Positions 28,241-36,921 of a stretch of DNA of 64,000 bases are shown in pieces. How positions within the stretch are numbered: position 1 is the stretch's first letter; the number at the start of each line of letters is the position of its first letter. Under the pieces are notes generated by a model. That model searched no databases and was not told the origin of the DNA. It saw nothing but the letters and a program-made list of their open reading frames with translations. Source of the DNA: Nocardiopsis potens DSM 45234 (GTDB taxonomy: Bacteria > Actinomycetota > Actinomycetes > Streptosporangiales > Streptosporangiaceae). The DNA lies in NCBI RefSeq assembly GCF_000341105.1, contig NZ_ANBB01000054.1, positions 47,423-111,422 on the forward strand. The letters are read 5' to 3'. The position numbers and the translations under genes are program-made.

Positions 28241-28700
28241 GGACCCTCGCAACCTTTCGTTCACCGCCTCGTGTGAATGGACGCTGCCCTCATGTGTGAC
28301 GGCCGGCGGCCGCTGGTACGGAGGCGCCGATGGGACCGCGGGCCGATCGGACACGACTGGGCGCGCATGGCGGTACGTGGGGCTGCCGCAGCGGGCCCGC
28401 CTCATGAGGGGAAGAGGCGTCGCGCGCCAAAACCTGAAATGGCGCACTTGGAGAGCACAGACTACCAATTCGGCCCCGGACGTCACCTCCCCCGCCTCCG
28501 GCACCGCCCCCGCGCGCGCAGGGGATTTCGATTCGGTCCGTCGGACACCCCCATACCGGACATGACGACTTCCCTGGCCACACGGGCGATTCCGGCACGA
28601 CCGATCCTTCCGATAACTTTTCGAACACACCCGCAGATACCTGTGAACCGGTGACAGGGACGTGACAATGTGTCATCTGAGGCACGTGTTCCCTGGGGGT
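28241..28700. promoter_or_regulatory. Divergent intergenic region, cvnA / M15 peptidase
   Basis: These 460 bases hold the promoters of both genes and include locally AT-richer stretches near 28440-28475 and 28605-28625. A perfect inverted repeat TGACA-ATG-TGTCA at 28663-28675 lies 25 bases before the peptidase start and is a candidate operator. No ydaO-type leader or open frame with good codon use was found. Confidence 0.45.
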
Positions 28701-30203
28701 GTGTCAGTGGTTCCGCGCGAAGTCAGGTCGGATCGTCTCGTCCCGCGCAGGTTCGCCGCCCTACTGGGGCCGGTCCTGGCCGCCGGAGTGTGCGCCGGGG
28801 CCGCACCGCCGCACGGCGCCGCCGCGGACCCCGCCTCGGACCCCGCCGCGCTCCAGGTCCGCCTCGCCGAGCTCCGCACCGAGGTCGACGCCCTGTACGA
28901 GGAGGGCGAGCAGGCGGTCGCCGACTACTTCGCCGAGGCCGAGCGGCTGGAGGAGGCCGAGGACGCCTACCGGGCGGCGCGGCGCGCCGCCGACCGGGCC
29001 GCCGACCGGCACGGCGAGGTCCGCCGGGCCGCCGCCGGCCAGGCCGCCGCGGCCTACATGGGCGTGGACACCGGGCCGATGGTCGCCTGGACCGACGCCC
29101 GCGGCCCGCAGGAGGCGCTGGACCGCAGCTCCTTCCTGACCCTGCTCTCCGAGCATCGCCGGGGCGCCCTGGACCGCGCCGAGGCGGCCGCCTCGGCCAC
29201 CGGCACCCTGAACGGGTACGCCGAGGACGCCCTCACCGAGCAGCAGGACGCGACCGCCGCCGCACGCCGGGCCAAGGAGGACGCCGCGACGGCACTGGAC
29301 TCCCGGCGCGATGAGCTGTCCGCCCTGATCGCCGAGCAGTCCGAGCTGGACGCCGCAATGCACGGCTCCGGCGGAGGCGCCTCGGGCGGCACGGGTGCGG
29401 GCGGCGCGGGCGAAGCCGGAGCAAGCGGCAGCGGTGCGGAGCAGGGCGGCGGATCCGCCGACGGCCCGAAGGACGGCGGCCAGGACGACGCCCCGCACAC
29501 CCACCCCGAGGGCTCCGGCCCTGAGCAGTCCGAGCCCCCCGTCCCCGGCGGCTCCGGAACCGGGGCCTCCCCCGGCGAGCACCCCCCGACCACGGACGAC
29601 GGGACCGGCGGGACCAACGAGAGCGGCGAGAGCGGCGGAACCGGAACCCCGGGGGGCGCCGGCGACGGCACCCCCGGCGGGGGCTCTGACGGGGGCTCCG
29701 CCGGAGACTCCGGCGCGGACCCCGGGACCCCGTCCGAGCCCCCCGCCGCGACTCCGCCCGTGCCCTGGTCCGGGGACGGCCCCTGCTCCGCCGCCCCGCC
29801 CGCCGGGCAGCGGTCCAACGGCCGCATCCCCGCCTCGGAGCTGTGCCCGCTCGCCCAGCCCGGGGAGGCGCTGCGCGCCGACGCCGCCGCCGCGTTCGAC
29901 CGCCTGGACACCGCCTACCGGGAGCGGTTCGGCCGCCCGATGTGCGTGACCGACTCCTACCGGCCGCTCGACGAGCAGGTCCGGCTCTTCACCGAGATGG
30001 AGCCCGGCATGGCCGCCGACCCCGGCACCAGCACCCACGGCCTGGGCCTCGCGGTCGACCTGTGCGGCGGCGTCGAGCGAGAGGACTCCGCCGAGCACCG
30101 CTGGATGCTGGCCGCCGCCGGGGAGCACGGCTGGCACAACCCGCCCTGGGCCCGCGACGGCTTCGAGCCCTGGCACTGGGAGTTCCGCCCCGGCAGCGGA
30201 TGA
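28701..30203 (+). CDS. Secreted coiled-coil protein with C-terminal M15 (VanY-type) carboxypeptidase domain
   Basis: The 500-residue protein has a signal peptide (RRFAALLGPVLAAGVCAGA, about residues 15-33), a helical coiled coil (about 45-230), a Gly/Ser/Pro linker of about 130 residues, and an M15 domain (about 375-500). Catalytic features are STHGLGLAVDL near 445 and EPWHWEF near the end, the latter carrying the zinc-binding His. It should trim peptide stems of peptidoglycan outside the cell, with the coiled coil acting as a regulator or tether. GTG at 28701 is chosen over GTG at 28707; the ribosome site is poor. It is divergent from cvnA. Confidence 0.87.
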   Translation: MSVVPREVRSDRLVPRRFAALLGPVLAAGVCAGAAPPHGAAADPASDPAALQVRLAELRTEVDALYEEGEQAVADYFAEAERLEEAEDAYRAARRAADRAADRHGEVRRAAAGQAAAAYMGVDTGPMVAWTDARGPQEALDRSSFLTLLSEHRRGALDRAEAAASATGTLNGYAEDALTEQQDATAAARRAKEDAATALDSRRDELSALIAEQSELDAAMHGSGGGASGGTGAGGAGEAGASGSGAEQGGGSADGPKDGGQDDAPHTHPEGSGPEQSEPPVPGGSGTGASPGEHPPTTDDGTGGTNESGESGGTGTPGGAGDGTPGGGSDGGSAGDSGADPGTPSEPPAATPPVPWSGDGPCSAAPPAGQRSNGRIPASELCPLAQPGEALRADAAAAFDRLDTAYRERFGRPMCVTDSYRPLDEQVRLFTEMEPGMAADPGTSTHGLGLAVDLCGGVEREDSAEHRWMLAAAGEHGWHNPPWARDGFEPWHWEFRPGSG

Positions 30204-30271
30204 CCACCGCCCCGCGCCGCCCCGGAGCCGGCCTCGGGGCACCCTGGAGCGGACCTGCGCTGCGCCCCCGC

Positions 30272-30646
30272 TCAGGCGGAGCGCTCGACCACGCAGAAGG
30301 GGTGCCCCGCCGGATCGGTGAAGACCCGCCAGGTGTCCCCGCCCGGCTGCCGCTCCGGCTCGGCCGCCCCCAGTTCCAGCAGCAGGGCCCTCGCCTCCTC
30401 CAAGTCGTCGACGTCGAAGTCGAAGTGGGCCTGCTGCGGCACGGTCTGCTCCGGCCAGTCCGGCGCCCGGTAGCCCTCGACCCGCTGGAAGCCGATGAAG
30501 AGCCCGTCTTCGCGGACCAGGCCGGCGAAGTCCGCGTTCGACCGGGGATGCGGTTCCATCCCGGTGGCGCGCCGGTAGAACTCGGCCAGTGCCTCGGGGT
30601 CGGCGCAGTCGAGGGTGATCGCGGACAGCCTCATCCGAGCCGCCAT
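30272..30646 (-). CDS. VOC family (glyoxalase/bleomycin-resistance fold) protein
   Basis: This 124-residue protein is a VOC-fold unit: RLSAITLDCADPEALAEFY opens it, and HFDFDVDDLEEA and GHPFCVVERS form the second beta-alpha-beta-beta-beta half. The substrate is unknown. The ATG at 30646 has GGAGG four bases upstream. The frame stays open for 900 bases further upstream, but only because it crosses the high-GC repeat array, so the longer reading is rejected. It is convergent with the M15 peptidase gene. Confidence 0.85.
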   Translation of the reverse strand: MAARMRLSAITLDCADPEALAEFYRRATGMEPHPRSNADFAGLVREDGLFIGFQRVEGYRAPDWPEQTVPQQAHFDFDVDDLEEARALLLELGAAEPERQPGGDTWRVFTDPAGHPFCVVERSA

Positions 30647-30692
30647 GACGCCTCCATCACAGTCGTACGGCGGCCCCGGCACGGGCGGATCC

Positions 30693-30706
30693 GGGCGGAT
30701 CCGCCC
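30693..30706. promoter_or_regulatory. 14-bp palindrome upstream of the VOC gene
   Basis: GGGCGGATCCGCCC is a perfect palindrome 46 bases before the VOC start codon, with a second GGGCGGATCC half directly beside it. It could be an operator. No regulator gene is adjacent. Confidence 0.4.
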
Positions 30707-30859
30707 CTCCCCCGGGACCGATGCCGCCCTCGGAAGGCGGGCGACCGGACGAGCGTACTCGGCACCGCAGATCCCCCACCGCCCCGGCCCCGGAATCGGA
30801 GAGGGCCACTCGAAGCGAAGGCGATCCTCCGAGCGCGGCCCCTCGTGAAGCGGGTGTTC

Positions 30860-31120
30860 GAACCGGCGGCAACGGCGAAGGTGGAACGTGGCCGGGCGCG
30901 GCGCCCCGCAGGGCCGGGGTTCAGGCCGGCGGCGACAGCGGGGAGGGGGCCCGCCGGCCGGTCGGTCGGGCGCGGCACCCCGCAGAGCAAGGGTCAAGAC
31001 GGGCGGCGACGGCGTAGGCAGGGGCGGGGTGCAGGTGGTCGCCCGGGCGTCGGGCCCCACGGGGCGGGGGTTCAAGCGGGCAGCGAAGGCGGCGGTGGGC
31101 ACCGGCTGGTCGGTCGGGTG
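30860..31120 (+). repeat. Composite repeat array 1 (forward)
   Basis: About four degenerate units of 62-77 bp run forward. Each contains GCGGCGACGGCG-like sequence, then a variable middle, then CGGCGCCCCGC-like and GGTTCAAG(C/A)CGGG-like sequence. Two middles recur: type A with GGTGGTCGCCCGGGCG and type B with GGCTGGTCGGTCGGG. The same units occur inverted at 31542-32285 and again forward at 63380-63829. No conserved protein frame holds across the units. Confidence 0.85.
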
Positions 31121-31292
31121 CGGCAGAGCGGGTGGGGGCGGCAGTGGTGGGGCAGGGGGCGGGTTCGCCGTGCCCGCGTCGCCCGGGCGGCGTGGCCGGC
31201 CGCCCTTGAAACCACTGCACTTCTCTGACCTGGACGAATACGCAGGGTGATGGTTGGGTGGGGCGCCCTGCGCACCGCGAGAGCACCTCGGT
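31121..31292 (+). repeat. End module of array 1 (172 bp)
   Basis: This segment closes array 1 and is about 85% identical by eye to 63830-64000, with matching length. Shared blocks include GGGCGGGTTCGCCGT, CCCGCGTCGCCCGGGCG, GAAACCACTGCAC, CGAATACGCAGGGTGATGG and CCCTGCGCACCGCGAGAGCA. Differences do not favour third codon positions in either strand's frame, so it does not look coding. Confidence 0.88.
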
Positions 31293-31541
31293 GATTCCCG
31301 GGCGCGCATCCCGGGCCGGATCGGCCCCCGGGAGGCCCGAATGGCCCCGGTCAGGCCGGTGATCGGGGGTTCGAGCCGCCCGCAAGGCCGCAAACTAGGG
31401 GGCCGGAACCCGGGAAGGGTGGGCGCAGGGGTGAGATGTCGTATTCGTCCCCTCGGTTGGCCACTCTGGGTAACCAGAGAGGGGGCAGTGGGGCCCTCGA
31501 GGTTCACTACTCGCTGGTAGATGTAATCGGGGTGCTGCGGA
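31293..31541. other. Core between the two inverted arrays; possible structured RNA
   Basis: This roughly 250-base core is less repetitive than its flanks and has no credible gene. It contains a hairpin with a GNRA loop, CTCTGG-GTAA-CCAGAG at 31464-31479, and a further CTAC/GTAG stem near 31508-31521. A T-loop-like GGTTCGAGCC at 31368-31377 does not belong to a tRNA. A promoter or RNA role is only a suggestion. Confidence 0.4.
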
Positions 31542-32285
31542 GGTGCGCAGGGCACCCCCGCCCCCACTCAATCCCCGCCGCAAACCGGGCATATAGGGAT
31601 AAGGCCCCCTGGCGGGCGCGGGCCGGCCCGCGCCGCCGGGGCGCCGCCTCCCCTCGCCGGGAGCACGCGCGCCGGGCCCGGCCGGTGAACGCGGCGCCCG
31701 GCCCGCCCCCGCCCTCGCCGCCGGCCTGAACCCCGACCCCGTGGGGCCCGGTACCCGGGCGACCACCTCCGCCCCGCCCCTACCTCCGCCGTCGCCGCCC
31801 GTCTTGACCTTCGCCTCGCGGGGTGCCGCGCCGGACCGACCGGCCGGCACGCCCTCCTGCCTTCGCCGCCTGCCTGAACCTCCGCCCCGTGGGGCGCCGC
31901 ACCGGACCGACCAGCCGGTCCCCACCGCCGCCTTCGCCGCCCGCTTGAACCCCGACCCCGCGAGACGCCGCACTCGGGTGACCGGCTGCGCCCTGCCCTT
32001 ACCGCTGCCGTCGCCGCCCGCTTGAACCCCCGCCCCGCGAGACGCCGCGCCCGGGCGACCACCCGCACCCCGCCCCTACCCCCGCCGTCGCCGCCCGTCT
32101 TGACCTTCGCTCCGCGAGGCGCCGCACCCGGGTGAGGTGCCCGGCACCGGCCCTACCTGCACCGTCGCCGCCCGGCTGAACCGCAGCCCCGTGAGGCACC
32201 GCGCCCGACCGAGCGGCCGGTCCCGCTCCTGGCCTTGCGGCCGGTTCGGATCCCGGCCCCGTGGGGTGTCGTGCCTGAGGGCGGG
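31542..32285 (-). repeat. Composite repeat array 2 (inverted)
   Basis: The array starts at its inner end with GGTGCGCAGGGCACC, the inverse of the CCCTGCGCACC block that ends array 1. After about 120 bases of unmatched GC-rich sequence come seven to eight units of 69-77 bp on the minus strand. Read on that strand from 32285 inward, the middles run roughly B, A, A, A, B, B, A. Unit borders at CCCG(C/T)(C/T)TTGA(A/C)C are easy to see on the plus strand. Long open frames through it are artefacts of composition. Confidence 0.85.
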
Positions 32286-32960
32286 TCAGGCTTCGGCGCC
32301 GACGCGGATTTCGAATTCGCCGAGGGGGCCGGCGTCCACGAAGAGTTCTTCGCCGGGTTCCAGTAGGCGGGTGGTGGCCGGGAGTGCGGCGGAGAGGGGC
32401 TCGCCGGGGTCCGCCCAGGAGCCGTCCGCGGGGAGTTCGGCGGTGGCCAGTACGGTCCCGTCCGCTTCGGCGGTGACCCGGACCGGGCCGGGTCCCTGCT
32501 CGTCCGGGGTGACCACGGCCGGGCCGGTGCTGAGCCGGACGGGGGTGCCGTCCGGGGTGCACCACAGGCAGGCCGCGGTGCGGCCGAGCAGCCGGCCGGA
32601 GGCGCCGTGCAGCTCCGCCGCGCCCACCGAGGCGGTCAGCCCCTCGGCTCCGGGCGGCAACGGCGCGCCGTCGTCGGTGCCGTGCACCAGCTCCGGCGCG
32701 ATCCGCGCCGGGCCGCCGCCCAGGGAGGCGGGCACCGGCCGGTCCGGCCGGACCGGGACGCACAGCCGGGTCTCGAACTCGACGATGATCTCCAGCGGGG
32801 CGTCCAGCGCCTCGGCGTGCGCGGCCGCCAGCCCCGCGGCGTCGGCGTCGAGCAGTTCGGCCAGGCCGGTGCCGCCCGGGTGGCCGTAGACGCACCCGTC
32901 GTCGATCACCCCGGCCCGCTCGGTGCCCCCGCTCGGCGACAGGTACGTGACCCAGCGCAT
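32286..32960 (-). CDS. Fumarylacetoacetate hydrolase-like protein, probably without the metal site
   Basis: The 224-residue protein begins like FAH-superfamily members with an Rv2993c-type N-terminal domain (MRWVTYLSPSGGTERAGVIDDGCVYG) and ends like them (GPAVVTPDE, then LLEPGEELFVDAGPLGEFEI). The centre is short, and the acidic ligands of the usual ExE and NDVTARD blocks are not seen, so it may not be an active hydrolase. Length is about 50 residues less than normal. The ATG at 32960 has GGAGAG upstream. Its 3' end abuts repeat array 2. Confidence 0.6.
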   Translation of the reverse strand: MRWVTYLSPSGGTERAGVIDDGCVYGHPGGTGLAELLDADAAGLAAAHAEALDAPLEIIVEFETRLCVPVRPDRPVPASLGGGPARIAPELVHGTDDGAPLPPGAEGLTASVGAAELHGASGRLLGRTAACLWCTPDGTPVRLSTGPAVVTPDEQGPGPVRVTAEADGTVLATAELPADGSWADPGEPLSAALPATTRLLEPGEELFVDAGPLGEFEIRVGAEA

Positions 32961-33021
32961 TCCCGCTCTCCCCCCGGTCGTCGCTCCTCGGCGGCCCGCT
33001 GCGGCGGGCCCACCGACGAAC

Positions 33022-33084
33022 CTACAGCTCGTCCGGGCTTACAGCTCGTCCGGGCCTGTGCCCGGGCTTACAGCTCGCCCGGGG
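33022..33084. repeat. Triplicated 17-bp sequence at the 3' end of the CxxCxGxG gene
   Basis: Three near-identical copies of TTACAGCTCGTCCGGGC lie at 33022-33038, 33039-33055 and 33068-33084. On the minus strand each encodes a last GEL or DEL followed by a TAA stop, so the gene's end has been duplicated downstream twice. Confidence 0.8.
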
Positions 33085-33352
33085 AGGACGAGGAGGGGGC
33101 CGGGGCCGGGTCCGGGGGATCGGTGAGGGGGGAGTGCTCGCGGCCGGTGCCGGCGCACATCCGGCACTGCTCATCCACTCGGGCCCACTCGATGGCCCCG
33201 TTGCCGTCGACGCCGGGGCGCTGCGGGGACCAGCGCCCCGTTCCGGAGCAGAACCGGCAGGGCAGGTCGTCCCGCTCGCACCAGCGGCAGCGGTCGACGG
33301 CGCAGTGGGGCCTGAGGCCCTCCCCCGGCGACCCCCCGGGCCCGCTCGGCAT
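33068..33352 (-). CDS. Small protein with two CxxCxGxG zinc-finger-like motifs
   Basis: This 94-residue protein has cysteine pairs CRWC, then CRFCSGTGRW (near residue 34) and CRMCAGTGRE (near 68), the last two resembling the CxxCxGxG zinc-binding repeats of DnaJ. The remaining sequence is Pro/Ser-rich. It is not DnaJ, since there is no J domain. Function is unknown; binding of zinc or an unfolded partner is a guess. The ATG at 33352 has GGGGGGA 8 bases upstream. It lies between the FAH-like gene and celR in the same orientation. Confidence 0.62.
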   Translation of the reverse strand: MPSGPGGSPGEGLRPHCAVDRCRWCERDDLPCRFCSGTGRWSPQRPGVDGNGAIEWARVDEQCRMCAGTGREHSPLTDPPDPAPAPSSSSPGEL

Positions 33353-33492
33353 AAGCACGTCCCCCCGCAGGAAAGTCCGTCGTCTCGCCGCCCGGCGCGA
33401 GGCACGGCGGTGCGGCGCGGGCGGAAGCGTGCCCAGCGTTGCACACGCTGTGACCGGGAGTCCAGAGGTACCGGGGCCGTTTCCGGCCGCCG

Positions 33493-34512
33493 TCAACCCG
33501 ACGCGCGGACCACCAGCCGGGTTTCCAGGACGACGCCCTCCGGGGCGGCCCGCGACAGGGCCCGGTCGGCGAGGAGCCGGGCCATCTCCCCGCCCATCCG
33601 CTCGGTCGGCTGGTGCACCGTGGTCAGCGGCGGGTCGGCGCCGGCGGCGAGGTCCGCGTCGTCGTAGCCGACCACCGCCACGTCCTCGGGGACCCGCCGC
33701 CCCGCCTCGCGCAGCACCCGCAGCGCGGCCAGCGCCATGTCGTCCGAGGCGGCGAAGACCGCGTCCAGGTCGGGGGCGGACTCCAGCAGCCCGCGCATGG
33801 CCCGCTCGCCCCCTTCGCGGCTGAAGTCGGCCCGCGCCACCAGCGCCGGGTCGGCCTCCAGGCCCGCCTCCTCCAGCGCCCGCCGGTAGCCCTCCAGCCG
33901 GTCCTGGCCGGCGGGCATGTCCGCCGGGCCGGCGACGGTGGCGATCCGCCGCCGCCCGGTCCCGGCCAGCCGGCGCACCGCCAGCTCGGCGCCGCCGACG
34001 TTGTCGATGTCGACGTAGTGCACCGCGCCCGCGCCCGGGTGCGCCGGGCGGCCGCCCAGCACGAACGGGATCCCCGCGGCGGTGAGCCGCCCGGGCAGCG
34101 GGTCGTCGGCGTGCAGCGAGACCAGCAGCACCCCGTCCACGTGCCCGCCGACCAGGTAGTCGCCGAGCCGCTCGTGGTCGGCCGCGGTGCGCGCGGTGGC
34201 CAGCAGCAGCTGCAGGCCGCGCTCGGCGAGCACCCCGGCGACCCCGCGCACGATCCCGGCGAAGAACGGCTGGGCGAACAGCCGCTCCTCCGACTCCGAC
34301 ACCACCAGCGCCACCATGTCGGTGCGCCGGGTGACCAGGGTGCGGGCCGCCCGGTTGGGCACGTAGCCCAGCTCCTCGATGGCGCTCTGCACCGCCTGCC
34401 GGGTCCGTTCGCTGACCCGCTCGGAGCCGTTGATCACCCGGGACACCGTGCCCCGGCCGACCCCGGCGTGCCGGGCCACCGCCTCCAGGGTCGGCCTGCG
34501 CTCCCCGTCCAT
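33493..34512 (-). CDS. celR: LacI-family repressor of cellobiose use (CelR/CebR type)
   Basis: The 339-residue repressor has the LacI helix-turn-helix at its N-terminus (TLEAVARHAGVGRGTVSRVING, about residues 8-29) with hinge NRAARTL, then a periplasmic-binding-like sugar domain. It starts 16 bases after bglC as the last gene of cebEFG-bglC. A perfect CelR/CebR box lies before cebE, which strongly suggests it is the cognate repressor released by cellobiose or cello-oligosaccharides. In Streptomyces the regulator is placed upstream; the downstream position recalls Thermobifida. Confidence 0.88.
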   Translation of the reverse strand: MDGERRPTLEAVARHAGVGRGTVSRVINGSERVSERTRQAVQSAIEELGYVPNRAARTLVTRRTDMVALVVSESEERLFAQPFFAGIVRGVAGVLAERGLQLLLATARTAADHERLGDYLVGGHVDGVLLVSLHADDPLPGRLTAAGIPFVLGGRPAHPGAGAVHYVDIDNVGGAELAVRRLAGTGRRRIATVAGPADMPAGQDRLEGYRRALEEAGLEADPALVARADFSREGGERAMRGLLESAPDLDAVFAASDDMALAALRVLREAGRRVPEDVAVVGYDDADLAAGADPPLTTVHQPTERMGGEMARLLADRALSRAAPEGVVLETRLVVRASG

Positions 34513-34528
34513 GCTCTCTCCTCCGGGG

Positions 34529-36016
34529 TCACCCCCCGCCGGCGCCGGGCAGCGTCCCGGTGCGCGCGACCGCCGCGTACCAGCGGCCGCTGTCCTTGAC
34601 CGTGCGGTGCTGCGTCGCGTAGTCGACGTGCACCAGTCCGAACCGCTGGGAGTATCCCCAAGCCCACTCGAAGTTGTCCAGCAGCGACCAGACGAAATAG
34701 CCGCGCACCGGTACTCCGGCCCGCACCGCCTGGTGCACGGCGCGCAGGTGCGCCTCCAGGTAGCGGATCCGGTCGGGGTCGCGCACCCTGCCGTCCGCGG
34801 AGACCTCGTCGGGGTAGGCGGCGCCGTTCTCCACCACGTACAGCGGCAGCCCGGGCGCCTCGGCGGCCAGCCGGGTGAGCACCCCGTACAGCCCGGACGG
34901 GTCGACCTCCCAGCCCATGCCGGTGGTCTCCAGGCCGCGCCGGACCAGCACCTCGGTCTCGCAGCCGACCAGCGCCGCGGTGTCGCCGCCGGACTCCAGC
35001 AGGTCCGGGTCGATGCCCTCGGCCGAGGCCGCCACCCGGTGCGGCTGGTAGAAGTTGACGCCGAGCAGGTCCAGCGGGGCGGAGGCGAGCGCCAGGTCGC
35101 CGTCGCGGACGAACCCGAAGTCGGTCACCGGGGCGAGGTCCTCGACCAGGTCGGCGGGGTAGCGCCCGTGCAGCAGCGGGTCGGTGAAGACCCGGTTGCG
35201 GACCGCGTCGGCCCGGCGGGCCGCGGCCAGGTCGGCCACCTCGGCCCGGTAGGGCAGCAGCTCGGTCTGGTTGTGCACGATGCCGACCCGCGGGGCACCC
35301 CGCTCGCGCAGCACCCCGGCGGCCAGCCCGTGGCCGAGCAGCAGGTGGTGGGCGGCGGCCAGGGCCGCGGCCGGCTCGGTCCGGCCGGGCGCGTGCACCC
35401 CGGCGGCGTAGCCGAGGAACGCCGCGCACCACGGCTCGTTGATCGTGGTCCAGGCGGCGACCCGGTCCCCCAGGGCGTCGCGGACCAGGCCGGCGTACTC
35501 GGCGAAACGCAGCGCGGTGTCCCGCTCCGGCCAGCCGCCGGCCTCCTCGAGCGGCCGGGGCAGGTCCCAGTGGTAGAGGGTGGGCCAGGGTTCGGCGCCG
35601 GCCTCCAGCAGGGCGTCCACCAGCCGGTCGTAGAAGTCCAGGCCGGCCCGGTCGGCCGGCCCGGAGCCGGCGGGCTGCACCCGCGGCCAGGCGATGGAGA
35701 ACCGGTAGGCGCCCAGGCCGAGTTCGCGGACGAGCGCCACGTCCTCGCGCCACCGGCGGTAGTGGTCGGCGGCGGGCTCCCCGGTGTCGCCGCCGAGGAT
35801 CCGGCCGGGTTCGGCGGTGAAGTCGTCCCAGATGCTGGGGCCGCGGCCGTCCGCGGCGGTCGCGCCCTCGATCTGGAAGGCGGAGGTGGCCGCCCCCCAG
35901 AGGAACCCGGGCGGGAACACCGCCGGGGCGATGGCTTCGTCGGTGCTGGTCCGGGCCTCGGCGGCGGGGTGCGCCGGGGAGGCCGGGTGCGTGGGAGGAG
36001 TCGGAGAAGAGGTCAC
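34529..36016 (-). CDS. bglC: Beta-glucosidase, glycoside hydrolase family 1
   Basis: This 495-residue GH1 enzyme should hydrolyse imported cellobiose in the cytosol. The acid/base Glu is in [11 protein letters not shown] near residue 205 and the nucleophile Glu in [11 protein letters not shown] near 390; the N-terminal [18 protein letters not shown] is the family signature. There is no signal peptide, which fits an intracellular role after uptake by CebEFG. The GTG start at 36016 overlaps the cebG stop (GTGA). The first 30 residues are Pro/Thr/Ala-rich and look dispensable. Confidence 0.93.
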   Translation of the reverse strand: MTSSPTPPTHPASPAHPAAEARTSTDEAIAPAVFPPGFLWGAATSAFQIEGATAADGRGPSIWDDFTAEPGRILGGDTGEPAADHYRRWREDVALVRELGLGAYRFSIAWPRVQPAGSGPADRAGLDFYDRLVDALLEAGAEPWPTLYHWDLPRPLEEAGGWPERDTALRFAEYAGLVRDALGDRVAAWTTINEPWCAAFLGYAAGVHAPGRTEPAAALAAAHHLLLGHGLAAGVLRERGAPRVGIVHNQTELLPYRAEVADLAAARRADAVRNRVFTDPLLHGRYPADLVEDLAPVTDFGFVRDGDLALASAPLDLLGVNFYQPHRVAASAEGIDPDLLESGGDTAALVGCETEVLVRRGLETTGMGWEVDPSGLYGVLTRLAAEAPGLPLYVVENGAAYPDEVSADGRVRDPDRIRYLEAHLRAVHQAVRAGVPVRGYFVWSLLDNFEWAWGYSQRFGLVHVDYATQHRTVKDSGRWYAAVARTGTLPGAGGG

Positions 36017-36921
36017 GCCTTGACGGCACCTTCCATGATGCGGCCGACGAGCCGTCGGCCGAAGACGGCGAACAGGATGAGCAGGGGCAGGGTGGCGTAG
36101 GCCGCGCCGGTGAACATCAGCGAGAAGTCCCGGGCGTAGGCGGATTCGTTGAGCTGGTTGATGGAGAACTGGACGGTGGGGTTGTCCGGGGTCAGCACTG
36201 CGACGGCCCAGATGAACTCGTTCCAGGTCTGCATGAAGGTGAGCAGGCCGAGGACGACCATGGCCGGGCGCAGCACCGGCAGCACCACGCTCCAGAAGGT
36301 GCGCAGCGTGGAGCAGCCGTCGATCCGGGCGGCCTCCAGCAGCTCGTCCGGGACGCCCTGAGCGGCGTACTGCCGCATCATGAACACCCCGAACCCGCTG
36401 ACCAGGAACGGCACGATGACGGCCTGCAGCTCGCCGCGCCAGCCCAGCCACTGCATCAGCACGAGCAGCGGGATGATGCCCACCTGGACCGGGACGGCCA
36501 TGGTGACCACCACCGCGACGGTGAACCCGTTCCGCCCCGGGAACCTCAGCTTGGCCAGGGCGAACCCGGCGAGCGAGCAGAAGAGGACCACGGAGAGCGA
36601 CACCGTCGCCGAGGCGACGAAGGAGTTCCACAGCCCCAGGGTGAAGTGCGCGCCGGCGTTGCCGAACAGCCGCCCGGTGTTGGCCGCGAACTCGCCGCCG
36701 GGCAGCAGCACCGGGGGGAACCGGGCGACGGCGTCGGTGGTGCGGGTGGCGATGACCAGCATCCACCACAGCGGGAAGAGCGAGAGCAGCACGGTGAGCA
36801 GCAGCCCCGCGTAGGTGAGCGGCGCCCGCTCGCGCAGCCGGCGCAGTCGGCGGCCCCGGCCCGCCGGGCGGCGCGGCCGGCCCGCGGGCGCCTGTGCCGG
36901 GCGGTCGGCGGTGACGGTCAT
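36013..36921 (-). CDS. cebG: Cellobiose ABC transporter permease (MalG type)
   Basis: This 302-residue inner-membrane protein has six membrane segments and the ATPase-contact EAA loop ([20 protein letters not shown], near residue 200). It is the second permease of a CUT1 sugar importer. It overlaps cebF and bglC by four bases each. No ATPase gene is in the operon; in actinomycetes such transporters share the distant MsiK ATPase, which is the likely partner here. Confidence 0.92.
   Translation of the reverse strand: MTVTADRPAQAPAGRPRRPAGRGRRLRRLRERAPLTYAGLLLTVLLSLFPLWWMLVIATRTTDAVARFPPVLLPGGEFAANTGRLFGNAGAHFTLGLWNSFVASATVSLSVVLFCSLAGFALAKLRFPGRNGFTVAVVVTMAVPVQVGIIPLLVLMQWLGWRGELQAVIVPFLVSGFGVFMMRQYAAQGVPDELLEAARIDGCSTLRTFWSVVLPVLRPAMVVLGLLTFMQTWNEFIWAVAVLTPDNPTVQFSINQLNESAYARDFSLMFTGAAYATLPLLILFAVFGRRLVGRIMEGAVKA

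Noticed and set aside
31361..31380. T-loop-like GGTTCGAGCC suggesting a tRNA
   Set aside because: No matching acceptor, D or anticodon arms around it.
30647..31567. Open minus-strand frame that would extend the VOC protein to about 430 residues
   Set aside because: The added part reads through the repeat array with array-like composition; a good ribosome site and start exist at 30646.
31395..32895. Several overlapping minus-strand open frames of 160-300 codons
   Set aside because: They follow the repeat units in shifting frames, lack ribosome sites, and do not match in translation between arrays.
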